Below, one piece after another: positions 8,121 to 16,846 of a DNA stretch of 64,000 nt. Each line of letters begins with the position of its first letter. Position 1 is the stretch's first letter. The notes beneath the pieces were generated by a model, which was not told the origin of the DNA, did no database searches, and saw only the letters and a list, made by a program, of their open reading frames with translations. The position numbers were made by a program, and so were the translations under genes. The DNA is from Streptomyces sp. NBC_00286 (GTDB lineage: Bacteria; Actinomycetota; Actinomycetes; Streptomycetales; Streptomycetaceae). The stretch is taken from positions 1,240,001 through 1,304,000 of the forward strand of contig NZ_CP108054.1 of assembly GCF_036173125.1 (NCBI RefSeq), given 5' to 3'.

Positions 8121-9134
8121 ATGAAGGCATTCGTCGTCGAGAAGTACGGCAAGGACGGCGTGCGCGCCGCGGAGGTACCCGAGCCCACCGTCGGAGACCG
8201 CGACGTCCTGGTCAGAGTGAGCGCCGCCAGCATCAACCCGCTGGACAAATTGGTCCGCAACGGGGAGTTCAAGCAGGTCCTGAAGTACAAGCTGCCGTTC
8301 GTGCTCGGTCACGACGTGGCCGGTGTCGTGACGCGGGTCGGCTCAGCCGTACACGGCCTCAAGGTCGGCGACGAGGTCTACGCCCGTCCGCGCGACCTGC
8401 GGATCGGCGCCTTCGCGGAGTTCATCGCGATCGACATGGACGACGTCGCGCCCAAGCCGGCCTCACTCACCCTCCAGGATGCGGCCGCGGTGCCGCTGGT
8501 GGCCCTGGCCGCCTGGCAGGTTCTCGTCGACCGTGCCCAGGTGAAGCCGGGGCAGAAGGTGCTCATCCACGCCGGTGCCGGTGGCCTCGGCTCGACGGTC
8601 ATCCAGCTCGCCAAGCACCTCGGCGCCACCGTGGCGACGACCACGGACACCGACACCGAGAAGCTGGTCAGGAGCCTCGGCGCCGACGTCGTCGTCGACT
8701 ACACCGAGGAAGACTTCTCGAAGGTGCTGTCCGGCTACGACCTGGTGCTGGACTCCCTGGGCGGAGCGAACCTCGAGAAGTCGCTGACCGTACTGAAGCC
8801 CGGCGGCCTCGCCATCAGCGTCGTCGGCCCGCCGGACGCCGGCTTCGCCAAGCAGCTCGGCGCCCCCTCGTTCCTGGGCCTGGTCATGAACATGCTCAGC
8901 CGCAAGGTCCGTAAGCAGGCCAAGGCGCTGGGCGTGCGCTACCAGTTCCTCTTCATGCAGGCCAACGGCTCCCAGCTGCGCAAACTCGGCGCCCTCTACG
9001 ACAGCGGGAAGCTCCGCCCTGTCATCGACAGCACCTACCCGTTCGACCAGACACTGGAGGCGATGGCGTACGTCGAGCAGGGCCGCACCAAGGCCGGCAA
9101 GGTCGTGGTCTCGATGGTGCCCGACGACGACTGA
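8121..9134 (+). CDS. NADPH-dependent quinone oxidoreductase-like MDR protein
   Basis: A 337-residue medium-chain dehydrogenase/reductase without the structural or catalytic zinc cysteines, so of the quinone oxidoreductase/zeta-crystallin class. The N-terminal GroES-like domain (about 1-120) contains NPLDKLVRNG and GHDVAGVV. The Rossmann domain has the cofactor loop HAGAGGLGSTVIQLAK near residue 155. Expected reaction is NADPH-dependent reduction of quinones or enones in the cytosol. Its promoter carries the element shared with the hydrolase at 10688, so the two are probably co-regulated. Confidence 0.9.
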   Translation: MKAFVVEKYGKDGVRAAEVPEPTVGDRDVLVRVSAASINPLDKLVRNGEFKQVLKYKLPFVLGHDVAGVVTRVGSAVHGLKVGDEVYARPRDLRIGAFAEFIAIDMDDVAPKPASLTLQDAAAVPLVALAAWQVLVDRAQVKPGQKVLIHAGAGGLGSTVIQLAKHLGATVATTTDTDTEKLVRSLGADVVVDYTEEDFSKVLSGYDLVLDSLGGANLEKSLTVLKPGGLAISVVGPPDAGFAKQLGAPSFLGLVMNMLSRKVRKQAKALGVRYQFLFMQANGSQLRKLGALYDSGKLRPVIDSTYPFDQTLEAMAYVEQGRTKAGKVVVSMVPDDD

Positions 9135-9268
9135 GACCGCGCCGGCCACGGACCCTCCGTCCGGCACGGTCACACGGTCACGGGAGGGGGTGACGTATGG
9201 CGTGCGGAATGGCACCGAGAAGCTCCCGCCCCGGCTGCGTATCGGGAGCCTGATCACGGCGGACACGC

Positions 9269-10291
9269 TCAGGACGGCAGCGTCCTCCCGCCGAGCGACG
9301 CACGTTGCCAGTTGGGACTGCGATCCTTGTCGACCAGAGCCGCCCGGACGCCCTCCAGGAAGTCCGGCGTGCGGATGGTCGTGCGCGTGAGGGCGAGTTC
9401 GGCACTGAGGCACTCGCGCAACGTACGCTGCCTGCCCCGGGCCAGCAGGGCGTGAGTGATCTCCAGACTCTGCGGCGAGGCGGACTCCAAGGCCGCCAGC
9501 GCGGATGACGCCCAGGGGCTGTCGAGGTGGCGCAGGCGCTTCTCGATCTCGCCGAGACTCGGCGCGCCGAACGCCCAGTCCACATCCCCGCGTACCTCCG
9601 CCAGCCCGCTGCGCGCCACCGGGGAACGGCCGGCGAGGCGGTTCAGGACCACGTCCACCGGGTCGCCGGGGCTGTCGGCCAGGGCATCCCCGACCGCGTC
9701 GAGCCCCTCTCCGGGGACGAAGTGCGTGGCCAGCCCCGTATACAGGGCGTCGGCCGCGTCGACCCGGTGCCCCGTCAGTCCCAGGTACATGCCGATCGCG
9801 CCGGGCAACCGCGGCAGAAAGTAACTGGCCCCGACATCCGGGAAGAACCCGATCCCGGTCTCAGGCATCGCCAGCACCGCGCCCTCGGTGACGACGCGGA
9901 ACCTGCCGTGGACGGACAGACCAAGGCCGCCGCCCATGCACAGCCCATCGATGAGCGACACGATCGGCACGGGATACTCGGCGATCCGAGCGTTGAGCCG
10001 GTACTCGGAGGCGAAGAACCGCTCACTGGCCTCGGCATCCCCGGCGAGGCTGTGCTCGCGGATCGTACGGATGTCTCCGCCCGCGCAGAACGCCTTCGCG
10101 CTGGTGCTTGCGAGCACCACAGCGGACAGCGGTATGCGCTCCCACTCAACGAGCGCGCGGTCGATGGCGGCGACCATGCCCGTCGTCAGGGCGTTGAGCG
10201 CCTTGGGCCGGTTCAACCGGATGCGGCCGACGCCCCGGTGGACGTCGGCGAGAATCTCGACCGCAGCGGTATCAGTCATCGGTGTCGTCAC
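9269..10291 (-). CDS. Enoyl-CoA hydratase/isomerase family, 3-hydroxyisobutyryl-CoA hydrolase-like
   Basis: A 340-residue crotonase-fold enzyme, longer than simple enoyl-CoA hydratases and of the length of 3-hydroxyisobutyryl-CoA hydrolases. The oxyanion-hole segments are KAFCAGGDIR and GLCMGGGLGLSVHG. The following PETGIGFFPDVGASYFLPRLPG segment is typical of the HIBCH group, which acts in valine catabolism. A GTG at 10291 and an ATG at 10279 are both possible starts; a GGAG lies close before the GTG. The nearby propionyl-CoA synthetase fits a branched-chain/propionate theme, but they are not one operon. Confidence 0.85.
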   Translation of the reverse strand: MTTPMTDTAAVEILADVHRGVGRIRLNRPKALNALTTGMVAAIDRALVEWERIPLSAVVLASTSAKAFCAGGDIRTIREHSLAGDAEASERFFASEYRLNARIAEYPVPIVSLIDGLCMGGGLGLSVHGRFRVVTEGAVLAMPETGIGFFPDVGASYFLPRLPGAIGMYLGLTGHRVDAADALYTGLATHFVPGEGLDAVGDALADSPGDPVDVVLNRLAGRSPVARSGLAEVRGDVDWAFGAPSLGEIEKRLRHLDSPWASSALAALESASPQSLEITHALLARGRQRTLRECLSAELALTRTTIRTPDFLEGVRAALVDKDRSPNWQRASLGGRTLPS

Positions 10292-10362
10292 TTCTCCATC
10301 CGCACTTCTCCACCCGCGCGGGCCTGGCTGTCGTGGCCATCACGTTCCTCACTCGCCGGGTG

Positions 10363-10572
10363 TCAGGCGTAGATCTGCGCGTAGAGATCCTGGATCTCGT
10401 CCACGGTGGGTACGACGGGCTTGCCGGCCGGGGATCCGGACGCGAGCGACTGCTCGGCAACGAGTGACAACAGGCGGAACCACTCGTCCTCGTCGATGCC
10501 GTGGGCTTGGGGCGTGGGCACCTCAAGATCCTGGCACACGGCTCGGAGCGCCTCCGCGGTGGGTGATTCCAA
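10363..10572 (-). pseudogene. C-terminal fragment resembling an iron-type alcohol dehydrogenase
   Basis: 69 codons resemble the last part of group III (iron-dependent) alcohol dehydrogenases, including the SGSPAGKPVVPT segment and the DEIQDLY ending. The metal-binding and nucleotide-binding parts are missing. The fragment begins with a TTG only eight bases from the shared promoter element copy B, so recombination at that point may have removed the rest. A free-standing small protein is less likely. Confidence 0.5.
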
Positions 10573-10579
10573 CCTGATC

Positions 10580-10637
10580 TGAGTTTACTTTCCTATACTC
10601 AGCCAGTAGCGTCATGACCAGCACATCGACCCGGCTG
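10580..10637 (+). promoter_or_regulatory. Shared promoter/operator element, copy B (alpha/beta hydrolase)
   Basis: The second copy of the 58-bp element, with five mismatches to 7983-8040. The palindrome arms TGAGTTTA and TATACTCA and the TATACT box (10594-10599) are fully kept; one mismatch falls in the spacer. It lies 89 bp before the hydrolase ATG, again as the only promoter-like sequence. Confidence 0.7.
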
Positions 10638-10687
10638 GCTGTCGCAGGGGAACCCGGCACGGCACCTGTCTGAGAAGGAGCACCACC

Positions 10688-11599
10688 ATGGGAATCAGCC
10701 CAGAAGCACAGCAATTCGCGGAGTTCCTCGCGAGTACGAACGCGAAGGCGGCCATACCCGGCCTCGACCTGGCCATCGTCCGCGACATCGTCGACTCGAA
10801 CCACAAGGCGTCGACCGAGCCGGAAGGCGTCACCTACGCCGAGGTCGACGCGGGCGGCGTCCCCGCCCTGTGGGCCATCCCCGAGGGCGCGGACCCCGAC
10901 AAGGCACTGCTCCACTTCCACTTCGGCGGATCCGTCGCCGCCTCCATGCACTCGGACCGCAAGGCCGCCGGCCACATCGCGAAGGCGGCCGGAGCCCGCT
11001 CCCTCGTGGTGGACTTCCGTCTGGCACCCGAGCACCCCTACCCCGCCCAGCTCGACGACGCCGAGACGGCCTACCGGTGGCTGCTCTCGCAGGGCTTCGA
11101 GTCGCGCAACATCGGCAGCACGGGCCACTCGATCGGCGGCACCCTCGCGGTGATGCTGCCGCTGCGTCTGCTCGCGAAGGGCGAGGCGACCCCGGGCGCG
11201 ATCGTCAGCGTCTCGCCGTGGACCGACCTCACCATCCAGAACCCGTCGGTGGACGCGAACGAGGACAACGACAAGATGCTCAGCAGAAACACCCTCGAAC
11301 TCTTCCGAGCAGCCTGGCTGCAGGACCCCGCGGTGGACTTCACCGACCCCCAGATCAGCCTCGTGAACGCCGACTTGACCGGCCTGCCGCCCACGACCGT
11401 CCACTACGGCGAGTACGAGACCCTCGCCGACGACGGCGCCCAACTCGGTCGCCGCCTCGCGGACTTCAAGGTCACCTCCGAGGTCCACCCGATGCCCGAG
11501 GGCCAGCACTCCTTCGTCCTGGGCGCCGGGCGCGTACCCGAGGTGGACCAGGCGATCCAGCAGATGGGCCAGTGGCTCCGTAAGCACCTCGGCGCGTGA
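10688..11599 (+). CDS. Alpha/beta hydrolase, paralogue of the 1697-2614 gene
   Basis: A 303-residue esterase clearly related to the hydrolase at 1697-2614: shared EGVTYxEVDAGGV start, HxDRKxAGHIAKA block, GHSIGG nucleophile elbow and EGQHSF catalytic histidine. The oxyanion loop is HFHFGGSV, again a variant of HGGG. The AGAAGGAG ribosome-binding site sits 8 nt before the ATG. Expression is probably tied to the quinone oxidoreductase through the common promoter element. The substrate is unknown; HSL-type enzymes hydrolyse short acyl esters. Confidence 0.88.
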   Translation: MGISPEAQQFAEFLASTNAKAAIPGLDLAIVRDIVDSNHKASTEPEGVTYAEVDAGGVPALWAIPEGADPDKALLHFHFGGSVAASMHSDRKAAGHIAKAAGARSLVVDFRLAPEHPYPAQLDDAETAYRWLLSQGFESRNIGSTGHSIGGTLAVMLPLRLLAKGEATPGAIVSVSPWTDLTIQNPSVDANEDNDKMLSRNTLELFRAAWLQDPAVDFTDPQISLVNADLTGLPPTTVHYGEYETLADDGAQLGRRLADFKVTSEVHPMPEGQHSFVLGAGRVPEVDQAIQQMGQWLRKHLGA

Positions 11600-11657
11600 G
11601 CAGAAGCCGCACCTGACGGCGGGACGGGGTCTGCCGGCGGGGCCGGCGCACCACCTC

Positions 11658-11691
11658 GATGCCGGTGACCGGTACGCCGGTCACCGGCATC
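11658..11691. terminator. Perfect 15-bp hairpin between hydrolase and propionyl-CoA synthetase
   Basis: Arms 11658-11672 and 11677-11691 are perfectly complementary around a 4-nt loop. It lies 59 bp past the hydrolase stop and about 100 bp before the synthetase start. A terminator for the hydrolase is the simplest reading; no U tract follows. Confidence 0.7.
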
Positions 11692-11794
11692 CCGCTCGAC
11701 CCCGGCCGGGCGGCATGCGGTACTTGTGTCCGACACTGTTTCCGCACGCAGCCCCACCACCGTCCCTCGATGCCACAAAGGAGTGCCCGACGCG

Positions 11795-13684
11795 ATGGGA
11801 ACGTACGAGGATGTCTTCCGCGCCAGCACCGAGGACCCCGAGAGCTTCTGGCTGAAGGCGGCAGAGGCCATCGACTGGGATGTCACTCCGCAACGCGCCC
11901 TGGATTCCTCGGGCGCACCCTTCTACCGCTGGTTTCCCGACGGACGGCTCAACGTCTGCTTCAACGCGCTCGACCGGCACGTCGAAGCCGGCCGGGGCGA
12001 ACAGCCCGCGCTCGTGTACGACTCCCCCGTGATCGGCGCCCAACGCACCTACAGCTACGTGCAGTTGAGGGACGAGGTGGCCGCCTTCGCCGGAGCACTC
12101 ACGCAGCTCGGCGTGGGGCACGGCGACCGCGTGGTGATCTACATGCCGATGGTCCCCGAGGCCGCCGTCGCGATGCTGGCCTGTGCACGGATCGGCGCGG
12201 TCCACTCGGTCGTCTTCGGCGGGTTCGCCCCGCACGAACTCGCCCTCCGCATCGACGACGCCGCCCCCAAGGTCGTCGTCTCCGCCTCCTGCGGCATCGA
12301 GGGCAAGCGGGTCATCTCGTACAAGCCCCTGCTCGACCGGGCCATCGAACTCGCCGCCCACAAGCCGGAGAAGAGCGTGATCCTGCAACGCCCGCAGGAA
12401 CCGGCCGAGTTGGGGCCCGACGATCTCGACTGGGCCGACCTGGTCGCCACCGCACCGCCGGCCGACTGCGTCCCCGTCCCCGCCACCGATCCCCTGTACA
12501 TCCTCTACACGTCGGGAACGACCGGAAAGCCCAAGGGAGTCGTGCGTGACTGCGGCGGCTACGCGGTCGCCCTGCACTGGTCGATGGGCGCCGTCTACGA
12601 CGTGGGCCCGGGCGAGACGATGTTCACCGGCTCCGATGTCGGCTGGGTCGTCGGGCATTCGTACATCGTCTACGCTCCCCTGCTGGCCGGCGCGACGACG
12701 GTCCTGTACGAGGGCAAGCCGGTGGGCACCCCGGACGCGGGCCAGTTCTGGCGCGTCGCAGCCGAGTACCAGGTCAAGACCATGTTCACAGCCCCCACCG
12801 CCTTCCGGGCCATCCGCAAGGAGGACCCGAAGGGGGCACTCACCGCCGGCTACGACCTCTCCCACCTGCGCTACCTCTTCCTCGCCGGCGAGCGCCTCGA
12901 CCCCGAGACGTACCACTGGGCGAGCACCCTGCTGGACGTCCCGGTGATCGACCACTGGTGGCAGACCGAGACCGGCTGGCCCATCGTCGCCAACCCGGTC
13001 GGCATCGAGGCCGCTCCCGTCAAACCCGGCTCCCCCACCCGCCCGCTGCCGGGCTGGGACGTCCGCGTCCTCGACCCCTCGGGCGAGCCGACGCCCGCGG
13101 GCGCCGACGGCGCGATCGTCGTGAAGCTCCCCCTGCCGCCCGGCGCACTCCCCACCCTCTGGAACGACGACGACCGCTACGTCACCTCCTACCTCACCGC
13201 CTACGACGGCTACTACCTCACCGGCGACAGCGGCCACATCGACGACGACGGCTACGTCTTCGTCATGGGCCGCACCGACGACGTCATCAACGTCGCCGGC
13301 CACCGGCTGTCCACCGGCAGCATGGAAGAGGCCCTGGCCGCCCACCCTGACGTCGCCGAATGCGCCGTCATCGGCGTCGCCGACGAACTCAAGGGACAGA
13401 TCCCGCGCGGCTTCGTCGTGCTGAAGGCAGGCAGCAACCGCGAACCGAGCGACGTCGAGGCCGAACTCGTCCAACTCGTACGCGAACGCATCGGCGCCGT
13501 CGCCTCCCTCAAGGACGTCACGGTCGTCGGCGCCCTGCCCAAGACCCGCTCGGGCAAGATCCTGCGCAAGACCATGCGCGGCATCGCCGACGGCCACGAC
13601 GAACCCATCCCGTCCACGGTGGACGACCCCGGCGTCATCGAGGACCTGCGCCCCGTCCTCCTCCGCCGCACCGACACCCCGTGA
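11795..13684 (+). CDS. prpE: Propionyl-CoA synthetase (acetyl-CoA synthetase family)
   Basis: A 629-residue AMP-forming acyl-CoA synthetase with the length of PrpE. The P-loop-like motif YTSGTTGKPKGV lies near residue 240, the adenine-binding WWQTETGWP near 390, the hinge GRTDDVIN near 490, and the catalytic, acetylatable lysine is K588 in TRSGKILRK. The VVRDCGGYAVAL segment after the first motif is characteristic of propionyl- rather than acetyl-CoA synthetases. It converts propionate, ATP and CoA to propionyl-CoA in the cytosol. The ATG at 11795 is chosen over an upstream GTG because AAAGGAG precedes it and homology starts there. Confidence 0.88.
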   Translation: MGTYEDVFRASTEDPESFWLKAAEAIDWDVTPQRALDSSGAPFYRWFPDGRLNVCFNALDRHVEAGRGEQPALVYDSPVIGAQRTYSYVQLRDEVAAFAGALTQLGVGHGDRVVIYMPMVPEAAVAMLACARIGAVHSVVFGGFAPHELALRIDDAAPKVVVSASCGIEGKRVISYKPLLDRAIELAAHKPEKSVILQRPQEPAELGPDDLDWADLVATAPPADCVPVPATDPLYILYTSGTTGKPKGVVRDCGGYAVALHWSMGAVYDVGPGETMFTGSDVGWVVGHSYIVYAPLLAGATTVLYEGKPVGTPDAGQFWRVAAEYQVKTMFTAPTAFRAIRKEDPKGALTAGYDLSHLRYLFLAGERLDPETYHWASTLLDVPVIDHWWQTETGWPIVANPVGIEAAPVKPGSPTRPLPGWDVRVLDPSGEPTPAGADGAIVVKLPLPPGALPTLWNDDDRYVTSYLTAYDGYYLTGDSGHIDDDGYVFVMGRTDDVINVAGHRLSTGSMEEALAAHPDVAECAVIGVADELKGQIPRGFVVLKAGSNREPSDVEAELVQLVRERIGAVASLKDVTVVGALPKTRSGKILRKTMRGIADGHDEPIPSTVDDPGVIEDLRPVLLRRTDTP

Positions 13685-13778
13685 ACGTGACCGCCCGAGA
13701 CGCCCCACGCCCCTCCGACCAGCCCCGGGGCGACCGGATACAGTGCGCGAGACGGCAGCGCGGTCAGAGAGGGGAAGC

Positions 13779-14999
13779 GTGACCGACATCAGCGACACCC
13801 AACCCGCCGACAGCGAAGTGCAAGCTCCGCGGCAGAGCCGACTGCACCGCCTGATGCGCTACCTCCCCCTGATCGCCCCCGTCCTGCTGTGGGCCGTGCC
13901 CTGCTGGGTGCTCCTGCACGCCGGCCAGCACTGGCCGCTGCCCGTCATGCTGGTCGGCACCGCCCTGTTCGCCTTCGGCCTCGTCGGTATGCCGCTCGCG
14001 ATGGGGCGCGGTCACGGCCGGCGCCAGCAGGACCGGGCGGCGATCGTCGGTGACACCCTGCTGGGCGCCAGCTGGGTTCTGTTCACCTGGTCCGTTCTGC
14101 TCGGCGTCCTCTTGCGGTTCGCCCTGACCGTGGCCGGCGTCGGCGAGAGCCAGGACCGGGCCCGAATCGTCACGTGGGCCGTCCTCGGCATCACCGCCGT
14201 ACTACTCGCCTGGGGATACGCCGAAGCCCGCCGCGTGCCACGCGTGCGCCGCCTCGACGTACAACTCCCGCGGCTGGGTGCCGGGTTGGACGGCACCCGC
14301 GTCGTCCTCATCACCGACACCCACTACGGCCCGCTCGATCGCGCTCGCTGGTCGGCACGGGTGTGCGAGACGGTGAACACTCTGGAAGCCGACCTGGTCT
14401 GCCACACCGGCGACATAGCGGACGGCACGGCCGAACGCCGCCGCGCCCAGGCCGCCCCACTCGCTACCGTGCAGGCCACCCAGGGCCGGGTCTACGTCAC
14501 CGGCAACCACGAGTACTACAGCGAGGCCCAGGGCTGGGTCAACCTGATGGACGAACTGGGCTGGGAGCCGCTGCGCAACCGCCATCTGCTGCTCGAACGC
14601 GGAGGCGACACCCTCGTGGTCGCAGGCGTGGATGACGTCACCGCCGAGTCCTCCGGCCTGGCAGGCCACCGCGCCCACCTCGCCGGAGCCTTGAACGGCG
14701 CCGACCCCGACCTACCCGTCCTGCTCCTGGCACACCAGCCCAAGTTCATCGACCGGGCAGCAGCCGCCGGCATCGACCTCCAACTCTCCGGCCACACCCA
14801 CGGCGGCCAGATCTGGCCCTTCCACCACCTGGTCCGCATCGACCAGCCCGCCCTCGCCGGCCTCAGCCACCACGGCACCCGCACCCTCCTCTACACCAGC
14901 CGCGGCACCGGCTTCTGGGGCCCGCCGTTCCGCGTCTTCGCCCCCAGCGAGATCACCCTGCTCGTGCTCCGCTCCCCGAACCAGCCCACCTCGCCGTAG
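13779..14999 (+). CDS. Membrane-anchored metallophosphoesterase
   Basis: A 406-residue protein. Four hydrophobic segments in the first ~155 residues are followed by a cytosol- or surface-exposed calcineurin-like phosphoesterase domain. The dinuclear metal site is complete: DTH near 185, GDIAD, GNHEYY and GHTHGG. This resembles the YaeI/UDP-2,3-diacylglucosamine-pyrophosphatase-like group of actinobacterial membrane phosphoesterases; the substrate is unknown. The GTG at 13779 is preceded by GAGAGGGG at a usable distance. It starts about 95 bp after the synthetase stop and may be co-transcribed. It converges with the LacI gene. Confidence 0.85.
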   Translation: MTDISDTQPADSEVQAPRQSRLHRLMRYLPLIAPVLLWAVPCWVLLHAGQHWPLPVMLVGTALFAFGLVGMPLAMGRGHGRRQQDRAAIVGDTLLGASWVLFTWSVLLGVLLRFALTVAGVGESQDRARIVTWAVLGITAVLLAWGYAEARRVPRVRRLDVQLPRLGAGLDGTRVVLITDTHYGPLDRARWSARVCETVNTLEADLVCHTGDIADGTAERRRAQAAPLATVQATQGRVYVTGNHEYYSEAQGWVNLMDELGWEPLRNRHLLLERGGDTLVVAGVDDVTAESSGLAGHRAHLAGALNGADPDLPVLLLAHQPKFIDRAAAAGIDLQLSGHTHGGQIWPFHHLVRIDQPALAGLSHHGTRTLLYTSRGTGFWGPPFRVFAPSEITLLVLRSPNQPTSP

Positions 15000-15066
15000 C
15001 ACTGGACGGGCCAACACATCCGCTCGGAGCAGCCCACGAGCCGAGGGATGCGGCATCGACAGATGA

Positions 15067-16095
15067 CTACCCACGCGCCGAACTCTCTTCGCGGGGTGGC
15101 GCCGTTGAGGCGCGTACCACGAGTTCGGTGGCGAGTTCGATGTGGTGGGAGTCGACCTTTTCATCGTTGGCCAGTCGGAGGGCGGTGCGCAGGGCGGCAC
15201 CGCCCATCTCCCGTAGTGGCTGGCGCACGGTGGTCAGTGGCGGTGAGGCCATCTGGGCGAGGCTTGTGTCGTCGAAGCCGACCACGCTCAGGTCTTCGGG
15301 GATGCGCAGGCCTCGGGTGCGGGCGGTCTCGATGACGCCGAGGGCGATCTCGTCGTTGCCTGCGAAGATCGCCGTCGGTGGCTCTTGCAGGCCCAGTAGC
15401 GCCGTGGCGCCGAGCAACCCGGTCTCGTACGTGAAATCTCCGGGCTGGACGTAGACGTCGGGTACCTGCGCTCCTTCCGCCTCCATGGCGGCGCGGTAGC
15501 CGTGCATGCGTGCCTGGTTGCATACGGCCATGGCCGGTCCGCCGATATAGGCGACGCGGCGGTGCCCCAGGGAGAGCAGGTGCCGGGTCGCGGCCAGGCC
15601 GCCGGCGAAGTTGGTCGCCCCTACGCTGTGGACGCGGCTGTCCGGCAGGTGCAGGGGGTCCAGCACGACCAACGGCAGCCCGGACCGGGCCAGTTCGTTC
15701 AGGTGCGCTGTGGTGTACACGCTGGTGACCGCGATGACGGCGCGGCGCCCGGCTGAGACCAGGTCCCGGGCCCAGTGCGGGGCATGGGACGCCTTGCTGA
15801 TCACCACCGAGGCCCCCGATTCGGCGGCGGAGTCGATGATGCCTTCCAGGGTCTCGGCCACGTACGACTTGAGGCCGCCCTGGAACTGCACCTCGATGGT
15901 CGGGCTTTCGACGACCTCGGTGTGGCGGAACACGGGCGCGAGGTAGTCGTGCTGATGCAGCAGTTCCTGCACCCGGCTGCGGGTGTGCGGCGCCACGTCA
16001 CCGCGACCGTTGACCACTTTGGACACGGTCGCGACGGAGACTCCCGCCGCTTGGGCGATGTCCGCCAAGGTGGTGCGCCTGGCGTTCGGACGCAT
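15067..16095 (-). CDS. LacI-family regulator of the polysaccharide locus
   Basis: A 342-residue LacI-family repressor. The helix-turn-helix at about residues 5-30 contains LADIAQAAGVSVATVSKVVNG, followed by the hinge and a periplasmic-binding-like sugar domain ending in EMGGAALRTALRL. ATG 16095 is chosen because GGGAGGAA precedes it and the DNA-binding domain starts there; the frame stays open upstream. It is divergent from the sugar-binding lipoprotein gene and is the obvious candidate to control the importer and the GH3 enzyme, with an arabino- or xylo-type sugar as inducer (inference). Confidence 0.92.
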   Translation of the reverse strand: MRPNARRTTLADIAQAAGVSVATVSKVVNGRGDVAPHTRSRVQELLHQHDYLAPVFRHTEVVESPTIEVQFQGGLKSYVAETLEGIIDSAAESGASVVISKASHAPHWARDLVSAGRRAVIAVTSVYTTAHLNELARSGLPLVVLDPLHLPDSRVHSVGATNFAGGLAATRHLLSLGHRRVAYIGGPAMAVCNQARMHGYRAAMEAEGAQVPDVYVQPGDFTYETGLLGATALLGLQEPPTAIFAGNDEIALGVIETARTRGLRIPEDLSVVGFDDTSLAQMASPPLTTVRQPLREMGGAALRTALRLANDEKVDSHHIELATELVVRASTAPPREESSARG

Positions 16096-16633
16096 CGGTT
16101 CCTCCCAGCTGTACGTCCACCGGTGTGGTGAGCTGCCGGTCGGGCCGGCAATGCGGGTGGAACCGGTCAACCGTACGGCAACCCGGCACCGAGCTCCTCC
16201 GGAGAGGTGCCGACGAGCCCTTCAACCTCGACACGTCCGACGATCCGTGTGAGATCGCGTCCGGTGATCGCGGTCCGGGGCATGCACGCCGACCGGTACG
16301 CGTGCGGCCCGTACGTGCGCGCTTGCGCGCGGTTCCAGCCGTATCTGGGCGCAGCGGGCCCACTGCCGCAGTGTCCCGCCCGACCGCCCGGACGGCGGGG
16401 ATCTGCACCCGCAGCGACCCCTGCCGGCGGAACGCTCCCGGGTTCCCGCGAACACATCGTCCGGAGGCGCCACTTGTGGACTCTCCGCCTGTCCGTCGCC
16501 GCCTTCGGCCACACGCTCCGGGCAGTTGCCGACGCAGCGGCTGCCGAGGTGCGCGACCTTGTGCATGACCTGCACCGACAGTGCGTCAGCCGGGACCATC
16601 GCATCACCTCTCCGTCCCTCAACCGGTCGACTT

Positions 16634-16646
16634 CGAAATAGTTTCG
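16634..16646. promoter_or_regulatory. Candidate LacI operator 1 (CGAAA-TAG-TTTCG)
   Basis: A perfect 5-bp inverted repeat with a 3-bp centre, about 200 bp before the importer start. LacI-type operators in actinomycetes are short AT-containing palindromes of this size. Position, divergent layout and partial recurrence at 16789-16800 support the call. Confidence 0.5.
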
Positions 16647-16788
16647 GTCCCTGCCAAGGGTTTCTCGAGGGCCGCTCTTGCCCGATATTACGCGGCTGAC
16701 GGCAGCACGACAACGCAGCTGCATACACCTTGACACGGCGTCAGCCCGAAACTTAATTTGCACGAACGGAGCACGGAGAAGTCTGTTA

Positions 16789-16800
16789 CGAAAACCTTTC
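16789..16800. promoter_or_regulatory. Candidate LacI operator 2 (CGAAA-N3-TTTC)
   Basis: A second, slightly degenerate match to operator 1 (GAAA-ACC-TTTC preceded by C), 47 bp before the ATG of the binding-protein gene. A bound repressor here would block transcription or early elongation. Confidence 0.4.
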
Positions 16801-16846
16801 ACCATGACTCACGAGAAGCCGATGGCTCTCGAGTGCGGAGAAAAAC

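Larger units (their letters stand above)
16096..16846. other. 751-bp divergent control region between lacI-type gene and importer
   Basis: No coding sequence is supported here; frames on both strands are shadow-like. Base composition falls sharply after about 16620, marking the importer promoter zone. Two palindromes of the same type (CGAAA/TTTCG) lie in this zone and are listed separately. The long untranslated distance is unusual for a simple sugar operon and leaves room for further control. Confidence 0.6.

Noticed and set aside
11681..13798. 705-codon minus-strand frame opposite the propionyl-CoA synthetase
   Set aside because: Shadow of a gene with all adenylate-forming motifs on the plus strand.
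16442..16453. GTTC-N4-GAAC in the LacI/importer intergenic region
   Set aside because: Half-sites match the CAZyme palindrome but the spacer is 4 instead of 8, so the two cannot be the same site type.
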